Shown here piece by piece: positions 49,261-61,774 of a stretch of 64,000 nt of DNA (position 1 is the first letter of the stretch; each line of letters begins with the position of its first letter). A model generated the notes under the pieces. It made no database searches and was not told the origin of the DNA. It saw nothing but the letters and a program-made list of their open reading frames with translations. This DNA is from Trametes villosa (taxonomy: Eukaryota > Basidiomycota > Agaricomycetes > Polyporales > Polyporaceae), in contig PUDQ02000081.1 of the NCBI GenBank assembly GCA_002964805.2, positions 180,697 to 244,696 of the forward strand. Direction: 5' to 3'. Both the position numbers and the translations under genes were made by a program.

Positions 49261-50943
49261 TCACGAGAAGTGGTTCGAGATCTCGCGCCGGTGCTGCGCG
49301 GCGATGCACAGCGCGACGAACGCCCCGGTGAAGAACCCTGTTAGCAGCGCAGACGCCGTGCGCGCGTAGTACTCGCGCGGAGACTCGTCTGCACGTGCGC
49401 CGAACACCAGGCGCGCCATCGTCGATGAGAATGACAGCGCGAGCGCGGGAGCGGGCGTGTTCTTCTCGGAGGGGGAAGGGGAAGAGGTCGACGCTTTGGG
49501 CGCGGGCGCGATGACGATGGGCTCAGGGGCGGCCTCCTCCGCGATGGGAGTGGCGACCTCGGCGATGGGTGTAGCAACCTCGGCGACGGGGCTGGCGATC
49601 TCGGCCACAGGCCGCGCAGCATCAGGAGTGGGTGTCGGTGCGGGCGTGGGCAGGATTTCGGTGACCTTCATCTTGCCCTTCACGTCCTCGATCGGGACGC
49701 CGAAAACCGGGTCGCGGTCGGCCTTCGCCTCCTCCTCATCTGCAACGGACGCAGTCGAAGACACAGGCGGGGTTGGCGAAAGCGCGCCACTGAAGCGCAC
49801 GCTCCCGCGAAGCTGGTACGAGCGCGCGAGGTGCTCGAGCCCACCGACGATGTCCTGCATTCGCGTCGCGTCCGCGAGCGCCTGCGTGCGGCGCGCCTCG
49901 CGCGCCTCCTCCCCGATCACATGCACGAGGCAGCGCACGAGGTCCCGCAGCTCCGGGTGCTCGCGCACCCACCACAGACCAGGCCAGCGCGCGACGCCGA
50001 GCGCAAGCTCGCTCGCGGCCGCCGTGCACGCGGTGAAGTCGTCCGTCGCGAGCCGGTGGAACCACGGGCGGAGGAGCGCGAGCGCGAGGCGGACCGCGCC
50101 GACGGAGGTGTCGCGCGAGCGGCGGTCCGCGGGCAGGCGCAGGAAGCGGTCGGACATGTCCTGGCAGAACGCCTTGTAGGTGTGCTTCTTGCGCTCGTAT
50201 GCCCACGCGACGCGCGAGACGGGCGTGTCCTTGAGCACGGACGGCTCCGGGTTGAGCATGTACGTCGGGAGCTTGGGGAGGACGTGGATGAGCGGGACGG
50301 AGGCGAGCACGGCGGTGCCCGGGATGTAGCCGTACACGAGGACGTCCTGCGCCTCGAGGCCGTATCGGTACCACTTCCAGTGGTCCGCGTGGCGGCTGTG
50401 GTGGATTTCTCATCAGAGTGTGAACACAGGCGGTAGAAAGCGTGCGTACTCTTGGGGTGCGCCCTCTCTCAAGAGCTCTACGGCGGTGACTGCACGACCG
50501 ACCAACGCCTTTGCGTCGATCACGGCGATCTCGACGGAATGCTTCATCCCGTGGTGGTACCGGCGCGTAGCCTCCCAGATAGCCCAAGCAAAGCTGAAAG
50601 ATGTCGAAACGAATGGCGAAGTGGCCCTAGTCGTCCAATCCATGTGCCGGGAGACGTCGGCGTACGTGTAAGTGGACGGTGTCCGGTATGGTGACACGAC
50701 TGACGCCCGGAAGGTGGACGATGAGATGTTATCCGCAAAGGCGGGGCCGACAAAGTACGGCTCGGTGTTGTCGTAAAAGGGGGAAGGGTCCTTGGGTGTG
50801 TGGACCCGGAAGAGGAACGGGTTGCTCTCGATGAGCTGCTCGAAGCTGACCTCCGCTCCGAAGCCGTACTGGGGCAGCGCATTGCGCTCCTGCGCGGACG
50901 TCTCGGCGGGGCTGCGGGGGCTCTCGAAGTCACCGTCACCCAT
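49261..50943 (-). CDS. DUF7587-like protein, possible ADP-ribosyltransferase fold, tail-anchored
   Basis: Two exons on the minus strand: 50943-50450 and 50395-49261, joined as GAPQD-RHADHWKWYRYGLEAQD. The start is MGDGDFESPRSPAETSAQER; an upstream in-frame Met at 51078 is less likely. The domain (about residues 30-190) contains FLFRVHTPKDPSPF, TYADVSRHMDWTTRA, SPFVSTSFSFAWAIWEATRR, VEIAVIDAKAL and LEAQDVLVYGYIPG. I know this pattern from uncharacterised fungal DUF7587 proteins. The order R (FRVH), STS, then E-x-x-D-V-L is like the R-S-E signature of ADP-ribosyltransferases, but that is inference. The C-terminal half is Pro/Ala/Glu-rich with repeated PVAEVAT units and ends in a hydrophobic segment (ALLTGFFTGAFVALCIAA) 10 residues from the end, suggesting a tail anchor. 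About 540 residues. Confidence 0.72.
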
Positions 50944-51969
50944 GGCAGAAAGTCGGAGAGGGAAGGGGGAGAAACGGCGGGGGGTGGTATCGCAGATGGC
51001 GGAACGAATCGCGCGCCATCTGTGCGATAGGCAGCTTATAAGAGGGGACGGCGCGCGACGGAGAACATGCCTCTGCAATGTTGCGGAACGCGCGGATCGA
51101 CACGCGCCCGCAATGAGGCCTGGTTAGCATCCGGAGCGTCGAGGCGCGAGTGCCTCGCGCTACACCGCAATCGGGAAACATGAGAGCGAGGAAAGCGCGA
51201 GCAGGCCGATATGAGGGCGAGAAGCTCGTCGAAATGAAATCCCGTGGCCGAGGGGGTCCGCTCCGCTCCTCCGAGGGTGCATCTCCGAAGAACGATCTCC
51301 CCATCCATGCGTGCTGGTGCCTGGGAAACACAACGCTGGCGCTTCCACGCGCGAGTCAGATGGTGCCTCGCGCTAGAACAAATGCGAACCCGGGGACTTC
51401 GAGGGTTCTATAACCGGGATGCAGCATCTTTGCGGCTTCCAGACGTCGAGCTCGAGCCTCGTAGCAAACGGTTGACTCGTGGTATGTAGTTAAAGGCGGA
51501 CGCACCATGCTTGAAGTAGACTGGGGGCACTGGAAATGCCGACCTCGCAGGCTATGTCACACGCGGGGCCGTCCAGTGTAGTGGAATAGATTAGTGGCTA
51601 CGGAGGAGTAACCTTGTACACTCGAATGGCGCCTGCAGCGGCGCTCCCTTGCTCGCAGCGGAATCTGCATACTGGAGTCTACTGGAGTGGTGCATGCGCA
51701 CAGTGGTAGTAGGCTAGTCACAAAGGACATTGTCGATCGGAAGCACGACTGTTGTACATGCTAGGGAGAAACCACCAGCATCGTATAATGGGGTAGTAGG
51801 GGTTTGAGCCTGCCCGTATCGTAGGAATAAACACACGGGTGGGATGAGATGAGAGTGACATCGGAAATTACGCGGTCAAGCAAACGAACATTCCGCCGCG
51901 GCTGACGCGGCGCTGAGGGACGGGCAGCTTCTCATGAGCGCGTTTTCCAGCCTGAGTGACGTGTGGAGC
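50944..51969. other. Intergenic region with no supported gene
   Basis: It holds the upstream region of the DUF7587-like gene. A short near-repeat of gcgcgagt...gcctcgcgcta occurs at about 51145 and 51349. Nothing else is seen. Confidence 0.45.
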
Positions 51970-52820
51970 TCACGGAGCCGTCGTACGAGGTTCAGGAAAT
52001 TGCCGACTTGCGCTTCCTGCTCTGGAGGTCCTGAGCGTCACGAAGTCTCTTCTTCCAGGGCAAAGGGGGATCGGAGGTGGAGGCGGGTGACGGGTGAGCT
52101 CGATCTCTCGGATCTTGGCGTAGAAGTTGTCGGTGTTGAGCTTCTCGCCGAGGTACCGATAGGTTATAGCTGCCTTGATCGAAACCAGGGCTGTGTGGAG
52201 ATAATATTCGTCTTGTGACAGCAGGATGAGTTCGTTAGGTGCATAGTATGTGGGGTGGATGATCCCTTCATACTTGCCGCTTTTCGCCAGTTCTTCGGGT
52301 TCGGACTCCGCTTCTTCCGAGCCGTTCTTCATCAGCAGGGGAATGGGAGTTGAAAGTTAAATCATGAGTGTTAGCAATATGATACCAACACCGGGTTCGA
52401 AGCGAGGAAAACAATGCTTACGATCGTCCTCTAGCTCTATGGATGCCTCAAAATCATCAGGGAGGGTGGCAAATGCAGCTTCAGCCGCACGCGAGGCGTG
52501 ACCTTCGTTGTCCTCACTAGTAATGCGATATTTTCCGCGGGCGCGGACGGTGTGTAGACAAGGAGGCTTACCGAGTCGAATATGATGCAGCAGATCCTAA
52601 CACTATCCTCAACGTGATGATCATATTCTTCGACACCGCTCTTGTCTTGGACCTCGGACATTGAATCGCCTTGAAGCGAGTATGTCGTCCCAATACTCCG
52701 GGGAGGATTGCCAGCCGTTCCGAGAAGGCTTGATGACGCTAACAGGTGCCAGCTTTGCGAGATGCATGGTTCACTCTGTACTCGGACTTCCATAGAGGCC
52801 GAAGTTGCCAAGTCTAGCAT
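51970..52820 (-). pseudogene. Unrecognised minus-strand gene, possibly decayed
   Basis: Coding-looking pieces on the minus strand: MSEVQDKSGVEEYDHHVEDS with VRICCIIFDS (about 52662-52573), then after a GTAAGC intron EDNEGHASRAAEAAFATLPD with DFEASIELEDD (to about 52425), and a third piece NGSEEAESEPEELAKSGKYE with HPTYYAPNELILLSQDEYYL (about 52326-52110). The first two pieces join in phase. The last two do not join in phase with any consensus acceptor I can see, so either a small exon is missed or the gene is broken. No family is recognised; no start is firmly supported. Confidence 0.3.
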
Positions 52821-55317
52821 AAATTCCGGCGAACCATCAAACTTTTACTTCTTCTTCACTAGTTCACTGTCCTTCCAGACGAGGGTAATGTGGTGTGTCG
52901 CTTACGCCTGCCACTTCAGCCTGTAGGCCCCGAGTCAGAGAACGAGTCGCGGCAGGTCGCGGCGGCTGGGAATCTTGCCAAACACCTCCAAACACCCTAC
53001 CGGCGAAGGCCGCTGCAGAGTTTGATGCACCGCGAATGAGGGCTGAGAGCCTTGCTCTGACGAGCAAGGGATGAGGTTCGAGACAAGCGAAGGTGCCAGG
53101 GAGGCTTGTTGGTCTTCTCTTGCTTCGCCCGAAGGAGCCTGAGGGTCTTCATATCCACCGCGACCCCAGCTAAGCGCGAGTTCACTCCCTGGAGCGTATC
53201 CAAGATGAGTCTTCGCCTAGTACAGCGCCGTGTAAGGAGAAGTCGCCAAGTGTCCGTACAGCCGAAGCTAAGCCTTGTAATGCTGCTTAGTAGCCTCGCG
53301 CATGAAGGCAGCCTTAGATCTGACTCTGCACTGCTGCAGGGTCACAACTAAGAGGCTAGAAAGAAGCTAGAGGCGGTCGGACAAATGTTGATTCTAGGAA
53401 CACAGGGATGAGGAGAGCGCAGAAGGGAGGAAGGAGGAAACCGCGAAGTCCATGAGCCATACATGAAGGCTTTCGGACTTCGAATATACTTGATCTGAGA
53501 TGCTAAACTAAGCCTCAGACTTTCGGGGTACTAATGGGCATGTTTAAAGCCATGCCCCACGCACTCTCCTTGAACGGTCTCGACTCTCGACGTCTTGGAC
53601 GCAGTCGCTATGCACATCAACCTCGGTCCTCCGCTAGCTGGGCTTTGAGGCAGCCATAACGTTTCACTCAGCTTCGCATGGTAGAACGGGAGATGGGACT
53701 TTTTTTGTGTAAGAAATTTAATTGACTCCTCGATTAACACGTAGACTGATCACATATACAGCACTATGTAACAAAAGGCCAGGCACCCAACCCATACTGG
53801 TTTGCACCACAACTAGCTAGAAGATGTACACCACATTGCTTACCACCGCATTGTGCGCTGGTTGTCAATTGTGTCAAGACTGAAGCTCCCCTGTTGACAT
53901 CAATGAACACTTCATACGTCTCGGATGCATCTACCAGTGCCAGCCTGACCGGTTTGCTTGAGGATGCAGTGGACATACAGCGTGGAGCCACGACCGCTCG
54001 GTGTGCATAAACCTGTACCTGTGCCCCGCATATCGGAGGGCATCTGTACGACGTACGTCTGTCGAGGGAACGCCCATCATACGGGTTATGGGCGCGTTCG
54101 ACGCTGCGGCAAGGTTCGTGACCGGCATCCTACCCGCACACCGCGCCTTCTTACCCACTGCTCCATCTTCTGCAGGCAACCTCGCATCTTTCTCCGCCTT
54201 CGCAACCCGCTGCGCAGCCCGGCAAACTGGTCATGCGGTCCGGGATGAGCTATTTGAAGCTCATGAATTCGCCTGGCTCCGACACAGCACGGCATCGCAA
54301 CTGGCACGCTCTCGACCCCCTCGTTCCACCTTGTGCGTCTGGAAGCATCGCACGTGGCATGGCGCGTCTGCACGCTACACGAACCTACTGTCGCCGCCCA
54401 GTCAGGTGGAGAGCTACGCGTAAAGAAGGGTGCCTTTGTGGCGCTGCCGCTCACGACGGGGTGAGTCTAACCTACCCGTCCGAAGCATGTGCGCACCCAA
54501 GTGACAGCCTGGGCAGTTTTCAGGGAGGCAATTGCGAAAATCAAGGCGTGTTCGCCGACGACCACAGTACTAGACCGCCCTCTGGTATGACGCGAGGCGT
54601 TTATCTGTCAGAGTGCAGTCGTCCTGGCAGCTGCTCCCGGTGGATCGCAGCTATTCTATGTATTATGCGGGGGGTCAGCAGGGATGCAGCGGGAGATGGC
54701 TGCTCGACAGAACGTTCCCGGCGGTCTCGCCGCTTGTCGGCTGACTGTGCCAGTGATGCGACGACACGTCCTGTCGTATAGCTTCAATCGTCGCGACACG
54801 TCGCTCCTCGGCCTAGTTGGGGAATGCACAGTGGGGTTTGAGCGGCTAGGCTCGGCGGCGGTGAGTGCCTTGTACATGCTTCGGCAGATTGTCTTGACAG
54901 CTTAAAGCCTTTTAGTGCATCCGCGGACACCGCAGAGTCCCCAAGACGGCCCTTGCAGTTGTTTTCCTGGACCAAACGGTCCAGGTGTGGCGCATATACG
55001 CATATGTGATGGTTATACAATGGCACTCCAGGTACCTGCAGAAGCCTCACACGATGCCGGGCCCGCTCGCGACCGACTCGGACAAAACATAACGCCGCTT
55101 AGACTCCGTCAACATCCACCCAAGTTCTCTCGCCGCGTTCCAGGCTCTTTCGGCCGCAGATGTTCCCATGGGTCACGACGCGTCCGGTATATAGCGCGCT
55201 CGTACGGGGTTGTCTGTTCCCCGTCTCTTCAGGCCACTGTCTCGTTTAGCTGTCCAGAGCACCTTTGCAGGCACGCATTGCGTGTTGACGTCGCATCTCT
55301 TCCTTCCCCCAGAAAAG
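52821..55317. other. 2.5-kb gene-poor stretch
   Basis: No coding region is supported on either strand. Lower GC and several scattered stops in all frames suggest non-coding or decayed sequence. The last 150 bp precede a small gene. Confidence 0.45.
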
Positions 55318-55911
55318 ATGTTGCCCACATCCTCTCTCCAACCCACCCGGCCACCCGCCCCGACACTGCCTCGCGGACAAACCGCATCGGCGTCCACATC
55401 CTCTGTCGTCGTCCAACAGCCCCGACCCTTGTCATTCACGGCCGGGTACTACGACATCTTCGACGCCCCGGAACGCCTCCGTGAGCCGAGCACGCACGTC
55501 CGCTTCTCTGCGGCAGGCCCCTCTCGCGCGGCGTACTCCGCCGCTCGCACGGCGCGTCCTGCCCCTTCGTCGTTGCCGCCGCCGATACTGTTCGACGGGC
55601 CTGCGCGGCCGATGCCAAGGCGCAGCACGTCAGTGCCGCATCGCGCGTACACGGCGTACCCCGCCAAGGTGTGGCCGAGACCCACTGGAGGCCCCCGGAG
55701 CAAGGTACGTTGGCTGGTGTCGGCGACTTCGACGGTAGGCCCAACGCTAACGGATGTGGGGAATGCCTAGGCTTCAGTAGCGATGTCGGTAGTGCCGCTG
55801 GTTGTCTCCGGCATAGGAGTGAGCCTGCTCTTTGGGCTCGACTAACAAGTCCCGCAGGACGGGCGCGGGCGCGCTGTCGTGAGTATGCCGCTTCTTCGCA
55901 GCTTGGGATGA
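55318..55911 (+). CDS. Small Pro/Ala/Arg-rich hypothetical protein
   Basis: Two exons, 55318-55704 and 55858-55911, join in phase 0 (RSK-DGRGRAVVSMPLL) to a TGA. About 146 residues starting MLPTSSLQPTRPPAPTLPRG. The only block that looks constrained is LSFTAGYYDIFDAPERLREP followed by THVRF; the rest is rich in Pro, Ala, Ser and Arg and probably disordered. No signal peptide or membrane segment is seen. I do not recognise a family. Confidence 0.5.
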
Positions 55912-56171
55912 CCGGTATTGATCGTGGCGACATCACAGATCCGACAATCCGGGGCATTAGACTTTGGGGTGCTGTGTAAAATAGGTCGTTGTACGGAGTT
56001 TACAGTGCCGGTGGATGTACGATCTGGAGGGCGTTATTCTTGAACCTTCTTGGTAGCAAATACCGTAGCAAGACATGTTCTTGTCGCTAGCGGTGCGCCA
56101 ACCATGCATAGAGGCAGAAGTACACCAGATACATGAGCAACAAATGACAGCAGTGAGTGCATGAAGCCAAA

Positions 56172-57994
56172 CTACGACTGCTCTGCAACGACGACCTTCT
56201 TCCGCTCCGCCTTGGGCTTGTTCTCGCCCGCGCGCGTATGCTTCCGGCGGCGCTCTTCCTTGACGCGCTGCGCGTCCAGCATCGTGCGCTTGAGCTGCGC
56301 CGCCTTGTGCACCGGCTTCGGCAGGTGTCGTGTCCTGTTCCACGCAGACAGTCAGCTGCCGTGGGAGGGACCAGATGATGCAGGCGGGGACGCACCGTGC
56401 GATCTTGTTGACCTCGGCGTCCGCCTTCCAGCGCGCCTTGAGACCTTGGCGGTACTCGATCGCGGCACGTTCGCGCGCCGTGATGATGCCGAGCTTGTCG
56501 GAGGCGTGGGCCTTCCAGATGCGCACGTTCCCGTCGTCCGAGCCGGACAGCACGAAGCGCGAGTCGCCCGTGTACAGCGTCGACGTCACCCTGCACAACG
56601 CCGCCCGTCAGCTCTCTACGCACGATGGCGGGGCGATGGGGGGAGGGGAGCGGAACGTACCGCTGCATGCGTTTTGTGTGGTAGACCTCCGGCTGGCTGC
56701 CCGCGCCCTCCTTCCAGATGCGCACGGTGCGGTCCCAGCCGCCGGAGACGAACTCGAGGCCAGTCGGGCTCCAGTCGCAGCTCATGACCGCCGCGACGTG
56801 CGCCTTGTAGATTTGCGAGGGCGTGTTGAGCGCACGGATGTCGAAGGTGTAGAGGTTGTGGTCTTCGGAGGCGAGGAGGACGGTGGTGGGGAACGTCGGG
56901 GACCATGATAGTGCGTTACTCCGCATCTAGAGGGCAAGCACGTTTGTAAAGAGCGCGTGGCGGACGGGTGAAAGTGCATACCTGCATGATGATTCGCCGT
57001 TCTGCCTTGCCTGTCCGGATGTCGTAGAGGGTGAAGGAGCGGTCGGAGCCGATGCTAGCGAGTACTGACGCCTCGGCCATGTTAAATCGGACGGCGGTCA
57101 CGGTTTCCGTGGATGTAGGAAGCGTGAGGTTGGATATTGCCGCACTCCTGTGTACGGAATACCGATGAGCTCGTGAAAGTTAAGTGACAGATATCACGTA
57201 CTTTGTCTCATCCCAAACTTGAACGAGATTTGACCCCGTAGCAAAGAGAGGGTCATATCGGTGGTGGTCTATAGAGCTGGAGTAACAGTTATTAGAAGAT
57301 ATTTCGTGCAATGTTGTGGGAGTGCGTTACTTGAACGCGGTCTTGCCGGGAAATATGCTCAGCGGTTTTGGCTTCAGGCACAACGTCAGGCATGATTCGA
57401 GCGAAGATGTATGCACGCTCACCTGGGACGGACCAGCTTCTGAGTCGTCTTGACCGAAGCCTTTACTGCTATCCCACAACTTGATATTCCGGTCCACTCC
57501 ACAGCTCAAAAGTCGGTCCTCTTGCCCAAAGCAAACCCCCGAAACTTTGCCCTTGTGCGCGTCCTCGATATGTAGTAGTCGGGTTCTCCGGGAGACATCA
57601 TGCACAATGAGCCCTGTTTGCTATCAGCCCCGCATTCGCGCGTCCTCACGCCAAGCAATGGATACTCACCTCCATCCCAGCTACCACTCGCAACAATGTC
57701 TAGCGTTTCTGGTTTTCTTGCCATAGTCTCGACAGCGTCGACGTGCCCTTCCAGACTTGCAATGAACGGCTTCGCGAACATGCGCTCCATTTTGACCGCG
57801 TTCAATGCTCGAGTCCGTTCTCGTGCGCGGGCGAAAGGGTGCATTAGGGGATCGAGGTTCCGAGAAGTGGGCGTCGGGTCTCCTGGCCGCGCAGGTAGAT
57901 GTGTTGAAGGCGCATGTTGTAGTACAGAGATTTTCTGTTGCGATATTGTGAGTACCTGAATACCGGCATGAGGTGAAAAGAAACTAACCACCAT
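56172..57994 (-). CDS. SOF1: WD40 protein SOF1/DCAF13, U3 snoRNP component
   Basis: Nucleolar WD40 repeat protein of the small-subunit processome, needed for 18S rRNA maturation. Read on the minus strand from 57994; a short first exon (ATGGTG) spliced to about 57959 gives MVVLTISQQKISVLQ. Then SRNLDPLMHPFARARERTRA and ALNAVKMERMFAKPF are family hallmarks. WD repeats follow: SLEGHVDAVETMARKP...ASGSWDG, DAHKGKVSGVCFGQEDRLLS, SIGSDRSFTLYDIRTG, SWSPTFPTTVLLASEDHNLY, SGGWDRTVRIWKEG and LSGSDDGNVRIWKAHAS. The SOF1-specific C-terminus has REYRQGLK-type EYRQGLKARWKADAE, RHLPKPVHKAAQLKRTM and a Lys/Arg-rich end (EERRRKHTRAGENKPKAERK) with the stop at 56172. It is divergent from RTF1 (358 bp between starts). 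Confidence 0.88.
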
Positions 57995-58352
57995 GGCGAA
58001 CAGATGTGAAAAAGCACGGCGCTTGGTGTGTTAATGAGCGTGCTCGGCGCAATGAAGGAGTTCCACAGAGTAGTTTGCCCCAGTATGAAACTTGACTGTA
58101 CGAGTTAGATCGTCACAAGATAGCACAGAGCAGGCGGTAAGAGGGAAAGCAGGCAGCCTTGGAATGCCAGGGTCGAGGAGAAGGTGAATAGGCGCCCATT
58201 CCCAAATTTCCCAAAATGGATTGATGGCCCGTCGGCGTTTTCCGAACAACCGCGATCCGCCACACTGCGCCGAGTTCTGGATCCCTTGTTTCGCTCATCC
58301 ACCACCACCACCACCTTCCCCACACCTCCCGCATCCTCTTAGCTTACCAGCC

Positions 58353-60487
58353 ATGTCAGACTCCGAGGGCGACATTGACGATGAGCTCCTCGCTCTCGCC
58401 GGCGAGTCGGAAAGAAAGCGCAAGAGAAGCCAGCCCAATTCGTCCTCCAAACGCCGCAAAGCAGAGTGAGCTTCGGCTTTGCCAACCCCTACACAATGCC
58501 GCTCAACGCCCCTTTGACTTTCCACCAAAGCGTGAACGATGACACGGAATCAGATGCTGAACGTCCCGAAAGCGAGGAAGAGGAGACGCAGACCAACCCG
58601 TACCCTCTCGAGGGCAAATATATAAACGAGGCAGACCGGGCACGGTATGAACCACACTCAACCTTCCCCTCCCTTCCCTCCACTCACAAGATGGTCAGAC
58701 TCATGGAAATGTCCGAGATTGACCGCGAGGCTACCCTCGCGCAACGGCAGGAAGAGATGCAGCGCTACACTGACAAGCGACAGTTGGAGAACATGCTGAA
58801 GATGCAGAGTGGACGGGGAGACGCCGAGGAGAGCGTGTCGAAGGCCGCAAAACGTATGCCGCCTCTCTCTAAGCCACAACCCCGTGCTTACGTATTGATA
58901 GGGCAACATGCCGTTCGTGGCGCTACGAAGGAGAAGTCGCGCAAGCTCGACGAGCTGAAGGCGAAGCGCAAAGCGAAGGACGAGAAGAAACGCGTACATA
59001 TATTCACCTGCACTTTTTGCAGAGTTGTTCTGACAGTAGCAGACGAGGACGTCTTCTCCCAAGCGCGACCGCTCGTCCTCACCCATGGACATGGACATGT
59101 CCGAGGACGAGGAAGACGGGCAGATCACCAAGTACGACGAAGAGGAGGAACGCGATCGCAAACTCTACGGCAAGAGCAACCCGGACGACGAGCCAATAAC
59201 CCTGGAAGATCTCAACAAGTGCCGGGTTACTCGCAACCAGATTGCGAAGCTCTGCATGGCGCCGTGGTTTGAGGATTACATCAAAGGTGACATGGGACGT
59301 TCGTTTACGTTGTCATGCCGCGTACCGACTTCCCCATAGGCGGTTGGGTGCGTTACTTGATCGGCCAAGAGAACAACCAGCCCGTGTATCGCATATGCGA
59401 GGTCACAGGTGGGTGCTCTACCTGCTGGACGACATGCGTTTGCTCAGCAATCTGTAGACCTCTCTCCCAACCTGGTCAAGCCATACAAGATTAACGACCA
59501 GACTGTTAACCAGGAGCTCGAGCTCAAGTATGGCGAGTCGACTCGGCGGTTTGCGATGGACAAGGTGTCCAACGCGCCGTTTGAGCAGGTGCGTCTCGGG
59601 CGCCCACATATCCTGAGCGAGATTGGACTGTGTCCCTACAGAAAGAGTTCGACCGCCTTGTCAAGGTGTGCGAGGCCGAGAAGGTCAAGCTCCCTACGAA
59701 GCGTCAGGTTGAGAGGAAGGCCGCACAGTTGGAGAAGCTCGCGAGCCAGCCAATGACGGAGGTCCGTCCCTGGCGCTCCCCGATACTAAACGAACCTAAG
59801 CGGATGCACCGTCTACTGCAGAGCGACATCGCCGCCATGCTCGCCCGCAAGCAAGCGATGCAGACTACCAAACAGAGCGGCGCGGCGATGGCGATGGAGC
59901 GCTCGCGCCTGCTGCAGGCGCGCACGCTCGCCGTCCGGCGGCAGGACTACAGCGAGGTCGCGGAGATCGACGCGCGGCTGAATGAGCTCGCGCCCGCGCG
60001 CGAGTTGCAGCGCGAGGAGAGCTCGTCGGACATCCTCGCGCGCCTCAACGAGCGCAACCGGAAGGCGAACCAGGAGGCGGTGCGCAAGGCCGAGCGCGCG
60101 GAGCTCGAGCGCAAGCGGCGCGACCGCACGCTGCGCACGGGCACCGCGACGCCGACGCTGGCCGACGCGGCGGGCCGCCTGCGGGCGAAGATGGCGGGCT
60201 CCAGGTCGGTGTTGTCTCCCTCTCGAGCGCGAGGTGTGCGTGTGTGCGGCTTGTTGACGATTGTGCTCCCGCGTGCTTCCCCGTCGTCGTCCGACGTTTG
60301 TGGTGCATTTTGTATGTGCAGGCCAGGGACGCCCGGAACGCCTGCACCCCCCGCGAACGGCGATGCAGCGACACCGCGTTCCGTGTCCCCGCAGTCCGGC
60401 GCTGCGCAGACGAAGGGCGCAAACAGCGGGCTGAGCTTCGAGGCGTCGCTGCTGCAGAGCGTCGAGATCGACCTCGGGGACTTCTAG
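58353..60487 (+). CDS. RTF1: Paf1-complex subunit RTF1 (Plus3 domain)
   Basis: Transcription elongation factor of the Paf1 complex, promoting H2B ubiquitination through its HMD and binding Spt5 through Plus3. The start MSDSEGDIDDELLALAGESE is typical. Exons continue with VNDDTESDAERPESEEEETQ, then YPLEGKYINEADRARLMEMS and EIDREATLAQRQEEMQRYTD, then TKEKSRKLDELKAKRKAKDE. The Plus3 domain is ITLEDLNKCRVTRNQIAKLC, GWVRYLIGQENNQPVYRICE, VDLSPNLVKPYKINDQTVNQ and ELELKYGESTRRFAMDKVSN. Next come FDRLVKVCEAEKVKLPTKRQ and a long basic helix. The C-terminus is FEASLLQSVEIDLGDF with the stop at 60487. All blocks are present; frame changes between pieces are explained by introns. Confidence 0.9.
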
Positions 60488-61774
60488 AGCGGGGTTGGGG
60501 GTTAGACAGGAAGGGCACGCTGTGTTCTCGTCCCGGTAGTCTTACAGGTTGGTTGTTGTCAGTTATTGGATCCTCGGGGTCGGACATGGAGACTCTTTCG
60601 CACCGCACAATGTATTGTAGATACTGCACTTGCTTAATGCACGACACTTCCGCATGCGGCTGGGCTGGGGTGTCTGCGCGCGGGATTGCCGCGGTGAGAG
60701 GTGCGTTTTGAAAGCCCTCGTGGAGGATCATAAGACTAAACACGTTTTAGGTATGACCGAGCGTGGCGCATTCAGAGTCGAGGATCAGCTCTTTAGATTC
60801 TCAACGACTGCACTGGCATAAGGTCCTGACTTCTTGACCTACACCAGTAGTATACTCACCTCGAGAAACTTTCTCTCCGTAAGTACGGCCGTCGCGTCGA
60901 AACTTCCCCCTTCCTTCGTGCTCATGATTCGTCCCTCGAAAGCGACCCAGATGGACGTGCAAGCCGGCTGACTGCTCGACGATCAGCCACTACTGCAACG
61001 GCACGAAGCAGGCCTGCTACACATATTTCATCGTCGACGGCCACCTGTTGATCCTCTGCGAGGCCGACATCAGGAACACTAGCTCTTGTCCGCAAGGCCC
61101 GGATGTATGGACAGCTTCATCCTGCGTTCCTGAACTACACGAATCCATGAGGTCCGGCGGATTCAGATATTGCCCCGGCGCCCAAGGCACTGGGTACGAC
61201 TGGGCCACCGGCACTGCCAATGACCCTCTACATAGCTATTTACGATCTGTGCACTGGTGCCGGATATCGCCAGTGGGTCGCGGTGCGTTGACGTTCAACG
61301 GTGAAGCTTTGAGGCTGTGCTGGAGCCGGACCAGGAGGATGCTGCGAGCTATGTATGTGTCCACATGTGCAGCTCAATCTACTCACTACCGGTCACTCAG
61401 CTCGCCCAGGCACTACTGCGCTCTCCTCGATTGTGATGGCCAGTATCGCCCCTGCCTGTGATTGCGCGGGACGACTGCTCTCGCAGGCCGCGTTGATCGC
61501 AGCGCTGAGGCCGACGCTGATGCGCTGCCGACGTCCCGTCATGGCTGACCACACTGCTCCCGAGGGTTGTCGGAGTCCGATGTGGCCTGTGGTATAAATA
61601 CAGCAGCCTCATCCACTCTTCGATCCACTCAAAGCTTCGACGGCCCGAGGTGCAATCTCTAGCGCCCGCATCAACCTTGCCAACGAACCATCACGATCAC
61701 TGCCGGTAACCGCAGGAGCCCGCCCGGCAGCTAACGTTGTCAGTAACGACTCGGAGGCCTTGCAAGACACCACG
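60488..61774. other. Intergenic region, promoter of the second hydrolase at its end
   Basis: A stretch at about 60985-61110 (HYCNGTKQACYTYFIVDGHL) looks mildly coding on the plus strand but joins to nothing recognisable. Otherwise no gene is supported. Confidence 0.4.
61593..61600 (+). promoter_or_regulatory. TATA box of the second alpha/beta hydrolase
   Basis: TATAAATA in gtggtataaatacagc, 182 bp upstream of the ATG at 61775, leaving room for a leader. Confidence 0.6.

Noticed and set aside
49457..50179. 240-codon plus-strand frame
   Set aside because: Antisense of the DUF7587-like gene; low-complexity Gly/Ala/Ser composition only.
54233..54781. 182-codon plus-strand frame
   Set aside because: No domain or family resemblance and poor codon character; treated as chance in the gene-poor region.
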